From positions 8,402,501 through 8,466,500 of the forward strand of contig CM068317.1 of NCBI GenBank assembly GCA_034766995.1: DNA of 64,000 nt, in the 5' to 3' direction. The translations under genes were made by a program, and so were the position numbers. This DNA is from Acanthacorydalis orientalis. Taxonomy: Eukaryota; Arthropoda; Insecta; Megaloptera; Corydalidae. How positions within the stretch are numbered: the stretch's first letter is position 1; each line of letters starts with the position of its first letter. Below the pieces are notes generated by a model that was not told the origin of the DNA, made no database searches, and saw only the letters and a program-made list of their open reading frames with translations. Shown here piece after piece: positions 36,837 to 50,022 of this stretch.

Positions 36837-37393
36837 AGAATGTAAAATGTTTTGATTTGTTAATACATAAAATAAATTATAGCATAAATATCCTTTGACA
36901 TTTTCACAAAAACCGTGTAAAAACAAACAAAACAATGTAATAATTCAGCATTATCAATCATCAATAAAAGCGTTATTGAAGAAAAGTGATTTTTCGTCGC
37001 GACTATCGGTGTGTATTAACATAAACATTAGCATAATATGCTTGTTGTAATTAAGCCGTCGTAAAATTAATTATTAATAAATAACATGTTTATTATACAA
37101 GTAGCGGAGAAGAGAACATATAAAATGGTAAAGTTATCTGATCAATAATGTCTGGATTCGATCAATATTTCATATTTTTTATCTCGATGATTTTATATTT
37201 TTTCATAAATATTAATTAGTATATTTTATACCACTTTTTAATAGTTCAAACTAATTTAGGATTATAATTCTCGGATTTAATCATAAAATTGAAATAGTTT
37301 GATCATAAAATGAATGAATTATTCTTTTACGGCATTTAATAGGTATTTTTTAACAAAATGTTAATTTATTTGGGTAATTGGATTCTTATATTT

Positions 37394-37395
<2 letters not shown>
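36837..37395. other. Non-coding block with mid-GC island at 36940-37150
   Basis: The island has TTTTCGTCGCGACTATCGG and Hox/homeodomain-like words (CAATAAAAGC, TTAATTATTAAT). No coding seen. Candidate regulatory DNA only. Confidence 0.35.

Positions 37396-37447
<52 letters not shown>
37396..37447. repeat. (TA)n microsatellite, ~52 bp
   Basis: Uninterrupted TA run in AT-rich DNA. Confidence 0.95.
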
Positions 37448-37451
<4 letters not shown>

Positions 37452-37907
37452 CATATAATATATTATTAAAACCCAGTTGATGTTGGAAAAATATAACATA
37501 TTTAAAAAAAAATACTTTATCGTAGCAAAAATAATTTATTAAGAATATTTAACTGAAGTTAATATATCGATGTAGTTATGTTTCTTAATATATTTCATAA
37601 ATATTTTCTATTTCAGATTATGAACATATAGTTTTTGTTAAGTCTTTTATTAATGATTAATAATTCATATTTTATTGATAATTAAAAAGGTTACAAATCA
37701 TTTTTGAAATTATGTCTAAACTCACTTTCACAAATAAATTATTCTCTCGTCCCATAAACTACCAATAAAATTTCTCATCAAAAATATTTAATAACTGATT
37801 TTATCTTTTTTTATTAATTATTATGACGTTTTAAATCATACTATCTTTATCTGCAGAAGGACAATGTATTGAAAAAATTCAAGATAGAGATTTTTGTGTA
37901 TTTCAGC

Positions 37908-37952
37908 GCTTTGAAGATTATGGTATTGCTATTGAAACGAGCATAAGTATCA
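37908..37952 (+). repeat. Short dispersed repeat B, copy 1
   Basis: GCTTTGAAGATTATGG, TTGCTATTGAAACGAGC and ATAAGTA line up with 55589-55632 (GCTCTGATGATGATAG, TTGCCATCGAAATGTGC, ATAAGCA) at roughly 70% identity. The element class and full extent are unknown. Confidence 0.4.
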
Positions 37953-38083
37953 ATCAAACATGATCATGAATTTTTATTGAACATAATAAATATTTTGTGG
38001 TATAAGAGAATAATTAGTTGATAAATGTTATTAATGCATTTTACTTTTTATTCATTACTAATAAACATAAATACACATATACA

Positions 38084-38100
38084 CATACACACACACACAC

Positions 38101-38134
<34 letters not shown>
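38084..38134. repeat. (CA)n-(TA)n compound microsatellite
   Basis: CA repeats followed by a TA run, directly preceding repeat K copy 1. Confidence 0.94.
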
Positions 38135-38136
<2 letters not shown>

Positions 38137-38137
<1 letters not shown>

Positions 38138-38268
38138 CAATCATAATTTCTGATTTCATATATTGATTTATTATGTTATCGTTCAATATATTATTAATTT
38201 TATCTATTAACTTTTTCTTCATTTTATCAAAATAAATATTTTCAGTTTGTTCTTTGATAGATTTTTTT
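38137..38268 (-). repeat. Frame-preserving repeat K, copy 1
   Basis: Direct-orientation counterpart of 39510-39646. On the minus strand it reads [34 protein letters not shown], then KSEIM. The other copy reads KEQIENN..., [26 protein letters not shown]. The single alignment gap is a multiple of three. Both copies end at the same point in a TA array. Possibly a decayed coding repeat from an unknown element, Lys/Asn/Ile-rich. Confidence 0.55.
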
Positions 38269-38288
38269 ATATATTATTGAATTTATTC

Positions 38289-38292
<4 letters not shown>

Positions 38293-38336
<44 letters not shown>

Positions 38337-38342
38337 GCATGT
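38293..38342. repeat. (TA)n microsatellite with CATGCATG tail
   Basis: TA run ending in a GCATGTG motif. Confidence 0.92.
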
Positions 38343-39380
38343 GTTTGTATACATACATTTTAAGAATTTTAATAATTTAGAAAAATAATATGAAATCAAT
38401 TCAAAACAGTAAAAAAAAAATTTAACAAAAATTATCAATTAAAAAAACACTTTGAGATAATTACAGCTTCTACCTAAAAAGTGGCAGGAAATTGTAATAT
38501 TTTTTGTGATGGTGTATGCTAGTTAACAGAAAAAAACAATTATTACAAAAAAGTTGATATGTACAATGATTTTCCTGTTCTTATCACTCTTAGAATGGTA
38601 TCGCAATCTAAATACACTTAGAAATAATAGAAAATGAAAAATACTTAATTAATGGACATTTTTGAAAATAAATTTTCGTTGTTTGTGGAATAAAAAGGTG
38701 AATTTGGTCGCAAAACAATAAGTTCGTGTTAGTAAATTCGAGAATTATAAATTAATGTTATGGAAGCAGAATATTATTAAAAAAGTTTTTTTCTATAAAA
38801 TTGATAGTCTGTGAAAGTTATTTTAGTTGTCTTACCGTCAGTACAAATGGACACTTTCTTAAAATACTGCAAATAGGCTAAGTGCTATTAGTGAATTTTT
38901 ATTACATAATGATTTTAAATACTTATAAAAAAGTGTAATTAAAAACTAAAGAATAGAACCGCTTTAAGATTAAGTAATATGAATTATTTCTGTTTAATGT
39001 ATAATAGTAAAGAATGATAAATAAAAAGTATTTATATAAATCAAACAGTTAGAATTTTCTTAAAGAAGAAGCTTTCATATTTCAAAAAAATAGATAATTG
39101 TGGAAGAACTTGCTAATGAATTTCTTCACTTCATTGACACTTTTCGATTTTGTTATATAGAAACTTTCTTTTTCTTTCTCTCTGTCCCTCTCTATTTATC
39201 TCTCTCTCTCTATATATATATGTATATATAGAAAGAGGGAGAGACCTTCCATTTTGAATAAACGTGCTTCTTTTAAAGGTATTTCCGAAGCATTTCCTGT
39301 CATATTAATTTCACCAATTCATAGATTTCTTTTTAGGCTTTTTTATTTTTTAGTTCCCAGGCAATCATTTTCATACTAAC
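38343..39380. other. AT-rich non-coding block
   Basis: No gene seen. At 39168-39245 a (TC)n run, a TA run and a GAAAGAGGGAGAGA run form a purine/pyrimidine mirror that can pair as a hairpin. Confidence 0.5.
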
Positions 39381-39506
<126 letters not shown>

Positions 39507-39509
39507 ATT

Positions 39510-39646
39510 CTAAGAACAATTTCTGAATTCATATATTGATTTATTATGTTGTCGTTCAATATATCATTAATCTTATCTATTAACTTTTTGTTCATTTTAT
39601 TAAAATAATTAAAATTATTCTCAATTTGTTCTTTGGTAAGAAACAA
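39510..39646 (-). repeat. Frame-preserving repeat K, copy 2
   Basis: Counterpart of 38137-38268, 1.37 kb away in the same orientation. It reads [42 protein letters not shown] on the minus strand before entering the TA array. No match to a family I know. Confidence 0.55.
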
Positions 39647-40583
39647 ATTTTAAACCTGAATTTATATTTTATTACTGATTTTTTGGAATGTGTATATAAA
39701 CTGCTTTTACTTTATAATATATTTCTACTTTTATTTTTTTTTGTTTATACATAAAGCTATATGTCACAATTATAAATTGTTGAAACCATCATTTTAAAAT
39801 AAGTTGAGTCATTATAAATATTGTATATATGAATGCAAACATTATTTATATAAAAATATATTGAGCAATTTACTATAAACATATAAAAATAAAACACTGA
39901 AAATATATAAACATGATATCAAAATTCTATTATTTCAAGGATCAAATTTCAATTATGCAAAAAGTACATTTGATGTATAAAAAAAATTGTTACGCAAGTA
40001 TTATATCACCTTATGATACATAAATAATTTAAAATGATTTATGTTATTGCCACGATTCGCTTTATGCACGGAAATTCTGTTATATATTTTTAACAACATA
40101 TATGTTATCCATTTATTATCCACATATTTGCATATGTTCAACGTTAATTGTTGAATAATAAACAAATATCTCACAAATAATAAGTGAAGACAGTTTCCTT
40201 TAATAAATAAAATACTAGACATTTTACAAAAAATAGAATTCTAATATTCATTAATGCAATGTGTGTTCTTTCCCTACTAAAATATTTTTTTAATTAAATA
40301 TATTTAAAAAAATAATAAGAATTTAATATAATAATAATGCCAATAAAAGATACTTTAATATATTAATTTTCTGATCGCCATTGATATAGACTAATTAAAT
40401 TCAATAATTGAATATAAACCTACAAAGAATATAATAATAAATTTCCAATTTATTGCCGGCAAATTTAAAAATTCAATAATAACATTTTTATCCAAATTAA
40501 ATGTTTTTGCGTTTAAAAATAAAGTAGAAAATTTAATTAATAGCTTCATTTATATGTGTGTAGTCGATTGAGTTTTGAAATCA

Positions 40584-40630
<47 letters not shown>

Positions 40631-41532
40631 TATATTTTTAACGTTGACGATAATCAATATCTAAAATAATTTCGTAGAAATAGAAAAAACAAGCAATAAA
40701 AATAAAATGACTGTGAAACGACTTGAAAGAATTGGATGTCATTATAAAAAAAGGACCTCCCTCTATGTATCGAGAAAAATAACTATAAAATTTTAAATAG
40801 AAATGTTTGTGTCTAGATAAGAGAAATATTTATACAGCATTCAAAATAAATACAAAAGTTAATGGTTGTAGTGAAATAAAGTCTAAATAAATTTTAGATC
40901 TTTTCAAATTTTATCAAGTAATGTTTCTTTGTTTTGTTAAAAAATAACATTACTTTTTATTATCTTATTATCTCAGTAATTGATAGTTTTATCAATGCTC
41001 AATGATTTTTTTTGCGTGTAAATTATTATTTTTTCTACTATGAAGGTTTTCAGTTTTAGTTTTAAATCATATCTTTTATTAATCTCACATTTTTGTTTAT
41101 GAAATTTAAACTTTATTTAGTTTCATCTATTTAATATTAGATAATGTATTTTCAAGTAAAAACTGTCGTATTCTTGAATGAATTACTTATGAATGTTTTA
41201 TTTTAAATTATCCGACTTTGCGAATAATATATTATATTTCTAGTATTCATGTTTTCAGTCCTAATATTAAATCGTAATTTTAATTCCTATTATATTTTTA
41301 ATTTAAAGTTCGATATAAATTTTCTAAAATGTTAAGTTTTATAACATAACAGAATTTAAATATATCTGTGATTACTTTATTGAAAAATTTTTGTGAATTT
41401 TATAAATTATTTAAATTTTTTTTTAAACGGTATGTAAGAATAATTCATTTTTACATTTTCAATTTTTTAATTTAGTATCATATATTTGATATTAAATAAT
41501 ATATTTTGAAATAAAATGTTTTTTTATTAATA
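39647..41532. other. AT-rich non-coding block
   Basis: TA array at 40588-40625. The minus-strand frame 40001-40222 has no recognisable features. Confidence 0.5.
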
Positions 41533-42093
41533 TAAGATTGGTATGAGAATAATTGTCGTTTTTCTTCTTTGAATTCTACATTTAATTTTTTTCAATTAAA
41601 GTGTTATTTCATCGTGTTTATGTTAATATCATTTTAAAGTGCATTTTTCGGTATGGACTTTGTCAAAATCGACTTCGGTTTTATTATTAATTTTGGTTCA
41701 AATGGGGCATTGATTGAAAGATGGAAAAGATGCATATAAGAGCAAATTTTTGTATGTGTTCAAAACGGGTAGTAAAGAAAAGAAACCTTTCGTAAATTAA
41801 ATGATGCTTTGGTGTGGGTACTGTTAAGGAAAGAACGGTCCAACGGAGGTTCCAAAAATTTTGTGCTGGGGACGAGAGCCTTGAATATGAAAAAAGTCGT
41901 AGGCGTTCTTATTCAACATAAAGCGACCAACTGAAGGCGTTAGTTGAATTAGAACCACTCACAACAATTCGATAGCTTGCACAAAAGTTAAAAGTTAGTC
42001 ATCCAACAGTTCTAGATCACTTAAAATCTCTTAAATTAAAAAATATATACGAATTTAAAGGTCATAAACGCAATTATTTGACTACTAACCTAA
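41533..42093 (+). mobile_element. Mariner deletion derivative, class M560, copy 1
   Basis: 561 bp flanked by TA on both sides. The left end TAAGATTGGTATGAGAATAA and the right end, reverse-complemented TTAGGTTAGTAGTCAAATAA, are terminal repeats. The plus strand carries the mariner N-terminal domain in fragments: ERKR, VQRRFQKFCAGDESLEYEKS, SDQLKALVELEPLTTIR and LAQKLKVSHPTVLDHLK. This is the two helix-turn-helix region ending at HLK. The sequence then jumps straight to the 3' terminal ~60 bp (GAATTTAAAGGTCATAAACG). The whole DDE catalytic domain is missing. Several stops are present. Confidence 0.87.
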
Positions 42094-42213
42094 TATTTCA
42101 CTTTAAAACAGCCATAGAAGTTTTTTTAGCGAAAATAAATTTCTTTCAATTATATTTCCTCACTAAAATGTGTAAATATGATAATTACTAAACATTCATT
42201 TACCTCTCTCTCT

Positions 42214-42250
<37 letters not shown>

Positions 42251-43911
42251 TTTTTAAAATACAAAAGTTTGCAATCTTCACAAAACATGTCTGTCACTTT
42301 GGCTAAATTAACTTTCGTAAATGAATTCTATTTTGTACTCCACAAACCACAAAAAGCTTTCCTAATCAAAAATGAATTATTATTGATTATATTTACTGTT
42401 GATTTTGCAAGTTTTAGTGAAAATGCCAGAATCTTCAGAGCCAAGGTATAGAAATATCTAACATTTTTAAATTTAATTTTATATATACATATATCTCTAC
42501 TTCTTATATATAAATGCTTTTCTTTAACACATCTTTAATGGTTCCATATTACTTTATGATTTTCTTCCATATTACTGTTGTGTTAATTTATTATTTAGAA
42601 GACATAATTGATGAGATGATCCTATCAGATGTATTGTGTATTGAATGTATGCATATTTCTATTACTTATTTTTTTCAGAAGTGCTAACTCATTTTCTTTA
42701 TTGTTTGTTTTGAGAAAAATATCTTCATTGGTTAAGAATTTTCTATAATATCCTTACCTTTTAATGTCCTTCATTACGAACAACTACTCACCAAATTTTG
42801 TTAAAGGTAAAACTGATACCCATATTAATTTTTATCAATTTGTTTCTTAAATATTTCAGTAATATTATTTCTAAAAATATTTCTATATTCAACTACTTTC
42901 ATTAAATAAAAGTAATCAAATCATTTATTATTTAATTACTTCAACAAATTATCATTGTACATATACGGAATTTTAAAACTGATTATGGAAAAAGTATTCG
43001 TATGTTTGAGTCCAAATAATTAAAAATATTGTTTTTATAATATGGCGAAAATTTTTCATATACTTGCTTAATTACGGTTTTATAAATTGCTCTGATAGGG
43101 TCACATGAGAACGTTATTGGTGAGAGTATTATGTACGACTAAATTTATTTTATATTCTCTTAGAAATAGTCTTTCTAATTATTATTTTTTTTAAATATTA
43201 CACTGATGAACAGCAAAAATTTTTATAAATCGATTTTGAAAAATAATTTTTTTTTGTGAAATTGAAATTGATATTTTCAGAAAACAAATTACTTATTAAA
43301 TTATTAACACCTTATCTATTGTAATTTGAATAACAATTACATATTATGGTTTATAATATTTTATCTCTCAGCAAAGTATTATTTATATATATATATATAT
43401 ATTATAAACGCTCAAAAATATATTTTATACTCATAAAAAAGTAGCATATTACGAAAATTTATAAAAAAATGTATTCAAGTATAAATATTTTCAGAAAACA
43501 ATCTATGGGAAACAAATTTTAATCGATGAGAAAAATATACTTTTAACAAATTAACAGACTCTCAAACTTGAAGTTTCAATGACGGCATTCACAAATAACA
43601 AATTCTATAAATGCATGTTGGTCATAGATTTGAATCGAAGATGACGTCAATTAATTCGCATCACTGATTGCACTGTTGCAGTGACCTTCCGCTTACACAG
43701 GTCATTTTTGAATTTTAATGAAGAAACATATTTATTCACATACAACATTCAACGAAAAACCTAATATAAAAAATATACATAATCATTAACTCATTAATAC
43801 TCAATGTTATTTTTATTTAATTTCAATATTTATTTATTTAAAGCATTTTATTTCCATTAATGTAGTAGAGAAAAAACTGTTAAATAATATTAACTTGTAT
43901 CTATTTGGTTT
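42094..43911. other. AT-rich non-coding block
   Basis: Short (TC)n then TA array at 42206-42247. A frame at 42269-42451 is open but unrecognised. 43560-43720 is slightly less AT-rich. Confidence 0.5.
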
Positions 43912-44588
43912 TACATGAAAAAGTATGTTTTTTAAAAAATATGGACGTAGATTAAGATGAATTACCGTATAAGCCCGAATATAAGATAATCTTTTTTTTA
44001 CAGATTTTCATATCATCTTATATTAAGATCTTCAGAAGTTCAGGCTGTTTGCACTCGTTTTATCACAATTCAAAATTTACAACAAATATTCACACTCGTT
44101 TTATCCGATTTATATTTTTATTTAGAGATACATTAAACCAGGGATTTTTAACTACAGCGAAGAGTCAAACGTTCGCGTTATTTACTTAAATTTAATTCCA
44201 TGCACATCATTTATTACCGTATCATTCCGAAAATAAGACGACCTCGATTAAAAGATGAGTTCCAGTTTTTTCCAAATAAATCAAGAAAAACGCATTTTTT
44301 CAACCTCGATTATATGAAGACACGCAGTTTTTCTCAAATAAAAGGATTTAAAAATGTTTTTATATTTTTATAGAAAGTAATATTTACAAAAATTATGCAA
44401 ACACATATTTAAAACTCCAAGTGTGTTGTTTAAAATATCTACAGTGGCGTGACAGCCTGAACTTCTGAAGATCTTAATATAAGATGATATGAAAATCTGT
44501 AAAAAAAGCTCGTTTTATAATCGAGCTTATACAGTAATTTAAATCTACGTCCATATTTTTTAAAAAAACATACTTTTTATGTGAAAAA
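43912..44588. mobile_element. Long foldback element, ~137-bp arms
   Basis: Left arm 43912-44048 and right arm 44452-44588 are inverted copies. The inner ~56 bp, including ATTTTCATATCATCTTATAT and ATCTTCAGAAGTTCAGGCTG, look identical. The outer parts differ by a few substitutions and indels. The 403-bp spacer holds more sequence of the same style (ACCGTATCATTCCGAAAATA, AAGACGACCTCGATTA). The ACCGTATAAG...CGAATATAAG words recall ends of some pogo-like or other DNA transposons, but no transposase is visible. High arm identity suggests youth or gene conversion. Confidence 0.75.
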
Positions 44589-44699
44589 ATAGATATAAGT
44601 TATTATTATATATTTATGTATGAAACAATGATTACTGCAAATTGTTATTACTACAATGATTACAAAAATGAATAATATCATAAATTATTTTTATTATAC

Positions 44700-44765
44700 A
44701 AGAGGGTTCTGCCCTTTACTCGCTATGCTCGCACGCTCGACTCGCTTCGCTCGTATCGCATATAT
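44700..44765. repeat. GC-rich palindromic motif, unclassified
   Basis: GAGGGTTCTGCCCTTTACTC followed by GCTATGCTCGCACGCTCGAC and CGCTTCGCTCG stands out from its AT-rich surroundings. It loosely resembles the heads of repeat C at 5.49 and 60.8 kb. Next to a TA array (44780-44825). Confidence 0.4.
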
Positions 44766-44778
44766 TTTCTCAATACCG

Positions 44779-44825
<47 letters not shown>

Positions 44826-44827
<2 letters not shown>

Positions 44828-45298
44828 GATAATATGTCTGTAAAATCATTCTCGCTGTTGAATGCTAGTGAGTTTGTTCCTTTCGTAATGATATTGCGAT
44901 ATAAATGTTTTATAAAGTTGCACATTTTATTGCAGTTGTTTTTCTTTCGGTTTTTTGAAACTCTTTTCCCACTCCAACTCCTAAGCTTACCAAATACTCC
45001 GAACCAACAACTACATTCTCGTCAAATCCTGCTTCAAAGTCATTGGGTTAGATCCCGGAATCCAAGGTACATTATCATTCAGAGCACAGCACTGCAGTGT
45101 TGTAAGTAATTTATATCAATAAAATTCTTCTTGATACTGATTACAGTTACTATGATACCAATATCATGATTTTGCGTGTAACTACAGGTGTCATCGTTAT
45201 TCTTCATTTAATGCAAAATCTCAACACGTGCTTTTTAAATTTTTTTTTTATAGTTTTTTGTAGAATTTATTGTCCACTTTTTGAAATTTTATGGAACA
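44826..45298. other. Unassigned mid-GC stretch
   Basis: The plus strand is open for 91 codons (44834-45109, MSVKSFSLLNASEFVPFV...). The minus strand also has long open stretches with basic motifs (GKLRSWSGKR, KNRKKNNCN). Neither is recognised. It may be the body of the element whose GC-rich end is at 44700-44765. Confidence 0.3.
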
Positions 45299-45300
45299 TT

Positions 45301-45334
<34 letters not shown>

Positions 45335-45371
45335 GATAGATTAAATAAATAGAAAGATAGGTAGATAGATA
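45299..45371. repeat. (TA)n then (GATA)n-like microsatellite
   Basis: TA run followed by TAGATAGATTAAATAAATAG and GATAGGTAGATAGATA units. Confidence 0.9.
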
Positions 45372-45819
45372 TTATTTTTTTAAACAAAGAAATTTAATAA
45401 GATTCTTGCACTACACTCAAGTTGGCTAATTTAATAAAATTTAATATTTGAATTCTTCAAGATAAAAATTGCATGAAATAAATTGCATTATTGTCCACTT
45501 GATGACTAAACCATCCACCTAAGCAACATGATGAGCTAAACGCCCTTATAAGCTTTTAAAATCATCCCCTGTAGAGCATCATCTCTACTGAGAATTTACA
45601 GTCTAGACAAATATAGGAGTTATATAAAAATTTTAAAATTTATTCATAATTAGAAATAGACAGAGTGTTATCAATTGCATTAGAAATAAGTATATTCCAG
45701 ATCATATATTCGAAAAAATTAACATAATTTTAAGATAATGACATATAATCATAATCAATTAAATAAGTTTAATTTAAAATTGAACATTGTTTATAAAATT
45801 TGTCTAATAATTATTTAAA

Positions 45820-45828
<9 letters not shown>
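45372..45828. other. AT-rich non-coding stretch
   Basis: Nothing recognised. Confidence 0.5.
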
Positions 45829-45862
<34 letters not shown>

Positions 45863-45880
45863 ATATATATATATTGTATG

Positions 45881-45926
<46 letters not shown>
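45829..45926. repeat. Compound (TA)n array, ~98 bp
   Basis: TA runs separated by TTGTATATAT and TTGTATGTATATG. Confidence 0.95.
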
Positions 45927-45927
<1 letters not shown>

Positions 45928-46212
45928 AGTGATGACAGGAGCTGATTTTAATCAAATAAAGAAATCTAATTTATATATCCTGAGCGTATTCTCTGATTTT
46001 TTGAAAGATTGATTCGCTTCAAGTTATGTGAGAGTAATAATGGCTTAAATGGTAAAAAAAGAAAATAATTTTTAATGATTATTGGGTTGAACATAGAATT
46101 TCTATTTTAATTATTTTATTAGAAACAGGAGCACCATTCATTAATACTAATAATGTTAATTAAAGTGTAATTGTAATTTTTTATATCTGTGATCTCCGTT
46201 TATACATTATTT

Positions 46213-46395
46213 TGATTGTCTTCATCCATTTGAAGCTCTTGAGTGCCTGTTCTTCACTACTAGTTTAGGCATGTGTGTTATCTTCAGACAGACGTAGAAT
46301 TTCTAATATCTATCTTAAAATAATGGTACACGTGATGTATAGTAGTGAAAAAACAGGTACTTAGCTGATCGAAAAGGATGACGACCACCAGGATA
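46213..46395. repeat. Foldback family F, copy 3
   Basis: The best-preserved copy. The left half reads ATTGTCTTCATCC, GAGTGCCTGTTCTTCACTAC, TTATCTTCAGACAGACGTAG. The right half, reverse-complemented, reads GTCGTCATCC, AGTACCTGTTTTTTCACTAC, then ATTTTAAGATAGATATTAG. Arms are about 85-90 bp with almost no loop. No coding. Confidence 0.8.
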
Positions 46396-48244
46396 ATGAT
46401 TTAAGTACGTTTTTAATGCTTATGAATTTATTAGAAAATAATTTTCTTTTTTAATAATATTTATCTTTTTAGATTTTTTTGGGTTGTTACATGATCATTT
46501 TATTAAGAAAAAGTTTTCATAAAACTTGTATTCATCTATACATATTTTTTATTTACGATACAAGTCTTAAGAAACACAGTTATGACTCTAAAATTGACTA
46601 CTAACAATTGACTCTAAAATATGTTTTCTTGTAAAAAATATTAATTTCTATGAACTGATTTTTTAAATATATTAATAATTCTTATGTTCATGTAAAATAC
46701 TCTTAAATTAATTTAATAATAGAAAAATATTGGAAAGGAATTGGAAGTAAAGCGAATGTTTAGATGAATTTATTTAAATTTATTTTTATATAATCGTAAA
46801 TTATTTACAGTTATAAATTATCCGCCATTATCTTCATTAATTTTGAAAATATGTCACAATTTTAATAAAAATGAATAAAAAAAAACGAAACAAAGTACTT
46901 GATGCAACCAACTGTGACAAAATAGATTTAAATTGTTTCCATGATGTTACGACAGTATGAAATGGTACTAGTAGTCATTTAATTGCTTATCGTTTAAAAT
47001 TCGGAAAACGTCGTAACACAAGGTTCCTTCTATTTTATTATTATTATTATAAATATGTTTGTGTTGTTCTTTTTTTTTTGATGAAACCGTAATATCCACA
47101 ATGACTTTTTCGTTCCACGTTTAATTTCTCAAACGCATTGCATATATTATATTCTCCGTGTCCAGGTAATTAGTTTTAGAGTCATTAGGCAGATAGGTAG
47201 CTGCTTCATCTATACACCACATTCGTATGAACATTTCGTATAATTGTTATGTGTGTGTATGTTAGTCATTTACTTATGCAATAATGTCTGCAAATGGAAT
47301 AATTAGCCAACCGAATAGTTGAAATAACAATGAACGTATAAATCTTAGAATTATTTTTTAAATATTTAATGATGATATGTACTTGCTTCTACCTAATTAC
47401 TATGAATTCCTTATTCATACACAGAAAAGTATTATATATATATAGTACAAAAATGGATATCAAATTAATCTAAAAATATTTATTTGATCATTTGAAATGT
47501 TTTTAACATTTTTTCCTAGAAATAATTCATTATGATTTATTCTACAATAAATAAATTTTAACTACTTTTCATACTAAATAATCTTGTAAAAAAAACATGA
47601 CATCTACTTATTATTTATGAATACTTATTTTTTCATCAAAGATATATTGCTCAATTGTACATCGGTAAGAATAATCACGAGAAGAAAATTATATAAACGA
47701 TATAAGCAAATAATATATTTTTAATAGAGGCATGAGAGTTTGAAATGAATTGTATTTTTGCAATTCATTCCAATTGCAATTGTCTCTCCCATATCCGCTT
47801 TGAGAAAAAAGAAATAAATATGTGGTAGATTATTTTTTAATTTTAATGAAAATCATTATTGCGTTTGATTTATCTTAAACAAGTATGTGCTTATTTTTTA
47901 TTTTTATTATAATTTGATTTTTAAGTAAAGTACGAGTTTGTTAGTTAAATTAAAGCATACTTTTTAGTCATAATTAATATTATTGTTTATTGATTGAGTG
48001 ATTAATCAAGTTGTGTTTAATAATTTTCATACAATTCCTGTCAATATTAATAAATAGTTATGTATGGGTAAGAAAAAATTCTTAAATGTGTTGCTTCTTA
48101 TTAAGACATCCTCAATATGAAGAAAAAAATCCCGAACTCAAGTCAACTCTGACAACTTTTTCTAACATGCCTGGAGAGGTCCAAAAGTTCGAGGAAAAAA
48201 GGCAAAGAAAATTCTGCATGAGCTAATTTTTTTTATTTCACAAT
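46396..48244. other. Non-coding block with mid-GC island at 46900-47330
   Basis: 46900-47330 is less AT-rich and has no recognised product; an (ATT)n patch lies at about 47034-47050. The rest is AT-rich. Confidence 0.45.
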
Positions 48245-49145
48245 ATAGTCCCACAATATAGTCAGACTAGATCTGGATTATATCGCGGATGGATGAATTT
48301 TTGGAAGCCACATTTAGTCACAGTAACCATCGCAATCTGACTTCGCTGTATTGGAATATTGTCTTGCAAAAGAATAACAAATTTTGATCATTTTCCACGT
48401 CTTTTTCCTTTAATGGCTTCTCGAAGTCGACGACTATTCGACGTGTATCTTTCTTCAGTTATACTGACAGCTTTTTCTTTGTATTCAATTAAAAGAATGC
48501 CTTCTGCATCCCAAATACAGTCGCCATCATTATTCCCGCTGAATGTGGTACATTGAATTTCTTGGGTGAGGGTGCCCCCTTTTTCAGGCACTGTATGGAC
48601 ACTTGTTTTTTCTCAGGTTGATAGCGTTGAACACAAGTCACGTCTCGGTTAACAGTTCGGTCCAAAGCCGCACGAAAATCTCCAGACTGCATGCATTTCC
48701 CTGTCTCTTTTGCACTGGTGTAAACATTCTCGGGGCCCGTCTTGCACACACCTTAGTCATAACAAGGTGATCATGCAAGATTCTGAGAATGGTGGTATTA
48801 GATACTCCAATTATTTCTGCGAGTTTTCTTCTTCAGTCGACCATCTTCCGATACAAGATTGTCAACTTTTTCGATAATGTCTGAGGTGGTTGCCTCGACC
48901 GGGTGTCCAGTGTGGTTCCAGAATCATTTTCTAAGTCGTCTCTTCCTTGTTTGAAAACTGGATGCCACTTATAAACCATACTCTTTACTGATAAACAATC
49001 TTCGTAAACGGAAGACATTCCTTCCATGATAACTTTTGGGGTTTTTTCTTGCTTAGTAAGGAATTTAACAACAGCGCGTAGTTCAAATTTCTCTATGATT
49101 TCGTAATTACGGGAGCCAGAACGGGACCGTGAGCTTTTTAATTGT
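48245..49145 (-). pseudogene. Mariner transposase pseudogene, nearly full length
   Basis: Minus strand, from about 49145 down: SRSRSGSRNYEIIEKF, ELRAVVKFLTKQEKTPKVI, SSVYEDCLSVKSMVYKWHPV, FKQGRDDLENDSG (N-terminal domain). Then IIGVSNTTILRILHDHLVMT, VCKTGPENVYTSAKETGK, PKKFNVPHSAG, DAEGILLIEY, IKGKRRGK, VILLQDNIPIQRSQIAM (second catalytic D) and HPRYNPDL just before the third D. Frameshifts separate these blocks and the first catalytic motif has decayed. The protein ends near the third catalytic site. It resembles the insect mariners with VYGDDCMSRSxVYEWxxRFK N-termini. Confidence 0.88.
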
Positions 49146-49965
49146 AAATATCCATCTTTCTGTTACTCACAGAATAATAATATTCTTTGTTATCTTTTAT
49201 TATTCGGTACTATCACCAAAAACTTAAAAAAAATAATGATAGAAACCACAAATATTGCTCTTTTATTTTAAAATAAACCTTCCCCTGGTACACATACGCT
49301 GTTTAATAATTGTCAGTTTACAGATCATCAAACGTTTGCTATGAGGAAATAGAATAATATTTTTAATTATATTTCTTTATTTTCTTGTAATATACATGTT
49401 ATATGATTTACTTTGATGTTCCACTAATTAAAAATCCTTCTATTCATTCATAAATGGTCATTTTCATGAAAAATATTAGCACTAACTCTGTTTATTGTAC
49501 CGGTACAGAGAGTTTTAAAAGGGATGGATGAGTTAAAAAAAGAACATTTTATTGAACGTTAAATTCTCATTGGAATTTGAATTATCTATATTTCTTTTAC
49601 ATATAATAAAAAAAAATACCAAAAAGCTTAAAGAATTATAAAAATATAGAGAATACTGTTAATAAATAGAGTTTAAAAATATATTGCAAGTACGTTTATA
49701 TATTTGAATAATTAATACATAGAAACCTAGAACTATTGAACGAGGTTGTTGTTTAAACGCCCAGATTTATTAAATACATATTTAAAAATACATATTTACT
49801 CTTAACTAATTTCCATGACTGTAACTCCCACGAATCAATAAATAAATGTCAGTGGACCATGCTGAGTTTAATTAAAATATAAAATATTTATCGAATAATT
49901 TAATTATCTTTAGATCAACGAACCACAACCAGAAAGACTAATTCCAGTAAATACTTATATACATT

Positions 49966-49969
<4 letters not shown>
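49146..49969. other. AT-rich non-coding block
   Basis: Nothing recognised. Confidence 0.5.

Positions 49970-50022
<53 letters not shown>

Noticed and set aside
48388..48556. Overlapping plus-strand frame 48359-48556
   Set aside because: It is antisense to the mariner pseudogene, whose motifs are clear on the minus strand.
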